Below, piece after piece: positions 41,841 to 42,157 of a stretch of DNA of 42,157 nucleotides (positions are counted from its first letter, which is position 1; each line of letters opens with the position of its first letter). Position numbers and translations under genes: made by a program. This DNA comes from Limimaricola cinnabarinus (GTDB taxonomy: Bacteria; Pseudomonadota; Alphaproteobacteria; Rhodobacterales; Rhodobacteraceae), in the NCBI RefSeq assembly GCF_002723615.1, contig NZ_KZ304970.1, forward strand, positions 12,837-54,993. The letters are read 5' to 3'. The notes under the pieces are model-generated. The model saw only the letters and a program-made list of their open reading frames with translations, was not told the origin of the DNA and searched no databases.

Positions 41841-42157
41841 AAAGTTGGTGATGCCCTGAGGGGCGGCATATCATGGCGGTGTTCAGACGCCGTCAGTTCT
41901 CAGCCGAGAAAGGGATATGCCACATGCGAGAGAATACCATTGCACAGCTGCCTGATCCATCGGGATTTGGCTCCGACGCATTCACCGATGTCATCCGTGA
42001 GGGCGCGCGCAAGCTGATCGAGCAAGCTATCCAGGCCGAGCTGGCTGCGCTCATGGCCGCGTTTTCCAAGGACACGCTCGAGGATGGGCGGGCGCGCTTG
42101 GTCCGTCATGGTCACCTGCCGGAACGCGAGGTGATGACCGGCATTGGCCCGGTGCCC
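41838..42157 (+). mobile_element. IS256-type insertion sequence, left end, continuing beyond the window
   Basis: The sequence between the acyltransferase break and the transposase ATG has no other coding content, and the following gene is an IS256 transposase. The precise left terminus is uncertain by about 15 bases because the right end is not in the window. Confidence 0.65.
41924..42157 (+). CDS. IS256-family (mutator type) transposase, N-terminal 78 codons
   Basis: The partial product runs MRENTIAQLPDPSGFGSDAFTDVIREGARKLIEQAIQAELAALMAAF, then GRARLVRHGHLPEREVMTGIGPV and continues out of the window. The ...IREGARKLI.QA.QAE(L/V).A....... and R.G..PER.V.TG.GPV pattern is the opening of IS256/mutator-type transposases. 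An AAGGGA ribosome-binding site lies about 12 bases before the ATG. Confidence 0.9.
   Translation, partial: MRENTIAQLPDPSGFGSDAFTDVIREGARKLIEQAIQAELAALMAAFSKDTLEDGRARLVRHGHLPEREVMTGIGPVP

Noticed and set aside
1-42157. tRNA, rRNA or CRISPR arrays
   Set aside because: No tRNA-like cloverleaf sequence, rRNA core sequence or regularly spaced repeat array was recognised by reading.

Overview
Organism and replicon. GC-rich DNA whose genes read like an alphaproteobacterium of the Rhodobacteraceae/Roseobacter type. The centre (8.6-12.3 kb) holds a DnaA-like plasmid replication initiator, a 525-bp origin region with iteron-like repeats, a parAB operon transcribed away from it, and four copies of a GTTNNNNGCNNNNAAC palindrome that fit parS. 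The window is therefore most likely part of a large plasmid or chromid, or an integrated one, carrying otherwise chromosome-like metabolic genes. Genus is not determinable by eye.

Layout. 0-0.2 kb: end of an IS66-type transposase. 0.4-4.6 kb: SDR oxidoreductase overlapping an AI-2E-type transporter, purU (reverse), a small acidic protein, and a frameshifted metallophosphatase. 4.6-8.6 kb: a YdeP/FdhF-like molybdopterin oxidoreductase divergent from a CYP152-type P450 peroxygenase, then a tail-anchored small protein. 8.6-12.7 kb: rep, oriV, parA, parB, parS sites and a DUF2934 protein. 12.9-20.1 kb: queF, a phosphomannomutase-type enzyme, an LprI-type secreted protein, a membrane protein, a capsule-export (OPX) lipoprotein, a doubly frameshifted DUF2793 protein and a UDP-glucuronate epimerase-like gene. 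20.2-25.9 kb: puuD urate oxidase, a Phd/PIN toxin-antitoxin pair, ornithine cyclodeaminase, an RTX-like fragment, a thiolase and an Ala-rich protein. 26-30.8 kb: aceA, a degenerate malate synthase homologue and a divergent RamB-like regulator. 30.9-34.8 kb: DUF4188 protein, kbl-tdh threonine degradation operon, DUF1127 protein and a small unknown. 34.9-36.4 kb: an IS5-type element abutting an IS30 remnant. 36.6-42.2 kb: DEAD-box helicase, a DUF475 pseudogene, manC, and an acyltransferase cut by an IS256-type element that runs off the end.

How it fits together. Metabolic cargo is catabolic: C2 assimilation (aceA), threonine to glycine plus acetyl-CoA (tdh-kbl), urate oxidation (puuD), ornithine to proline (ocd), and formyl-folate hydrolysis (purU). 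Envelope polysaccharide genes (phosphomannomutase, OPX lipoprotein, epimerase, manC, acyltransferase) are scattered rather than clustered. Insertion sequences and broken genes concentrate at the two ends and in the 34.8-42 kb part.

Most worth checking: the malate synthase homologue beside aceA that appears to have lost its metal and catalytic aspartates; the iteron and parS architecture; and the several frame disruptions, which need read-level confirmation.
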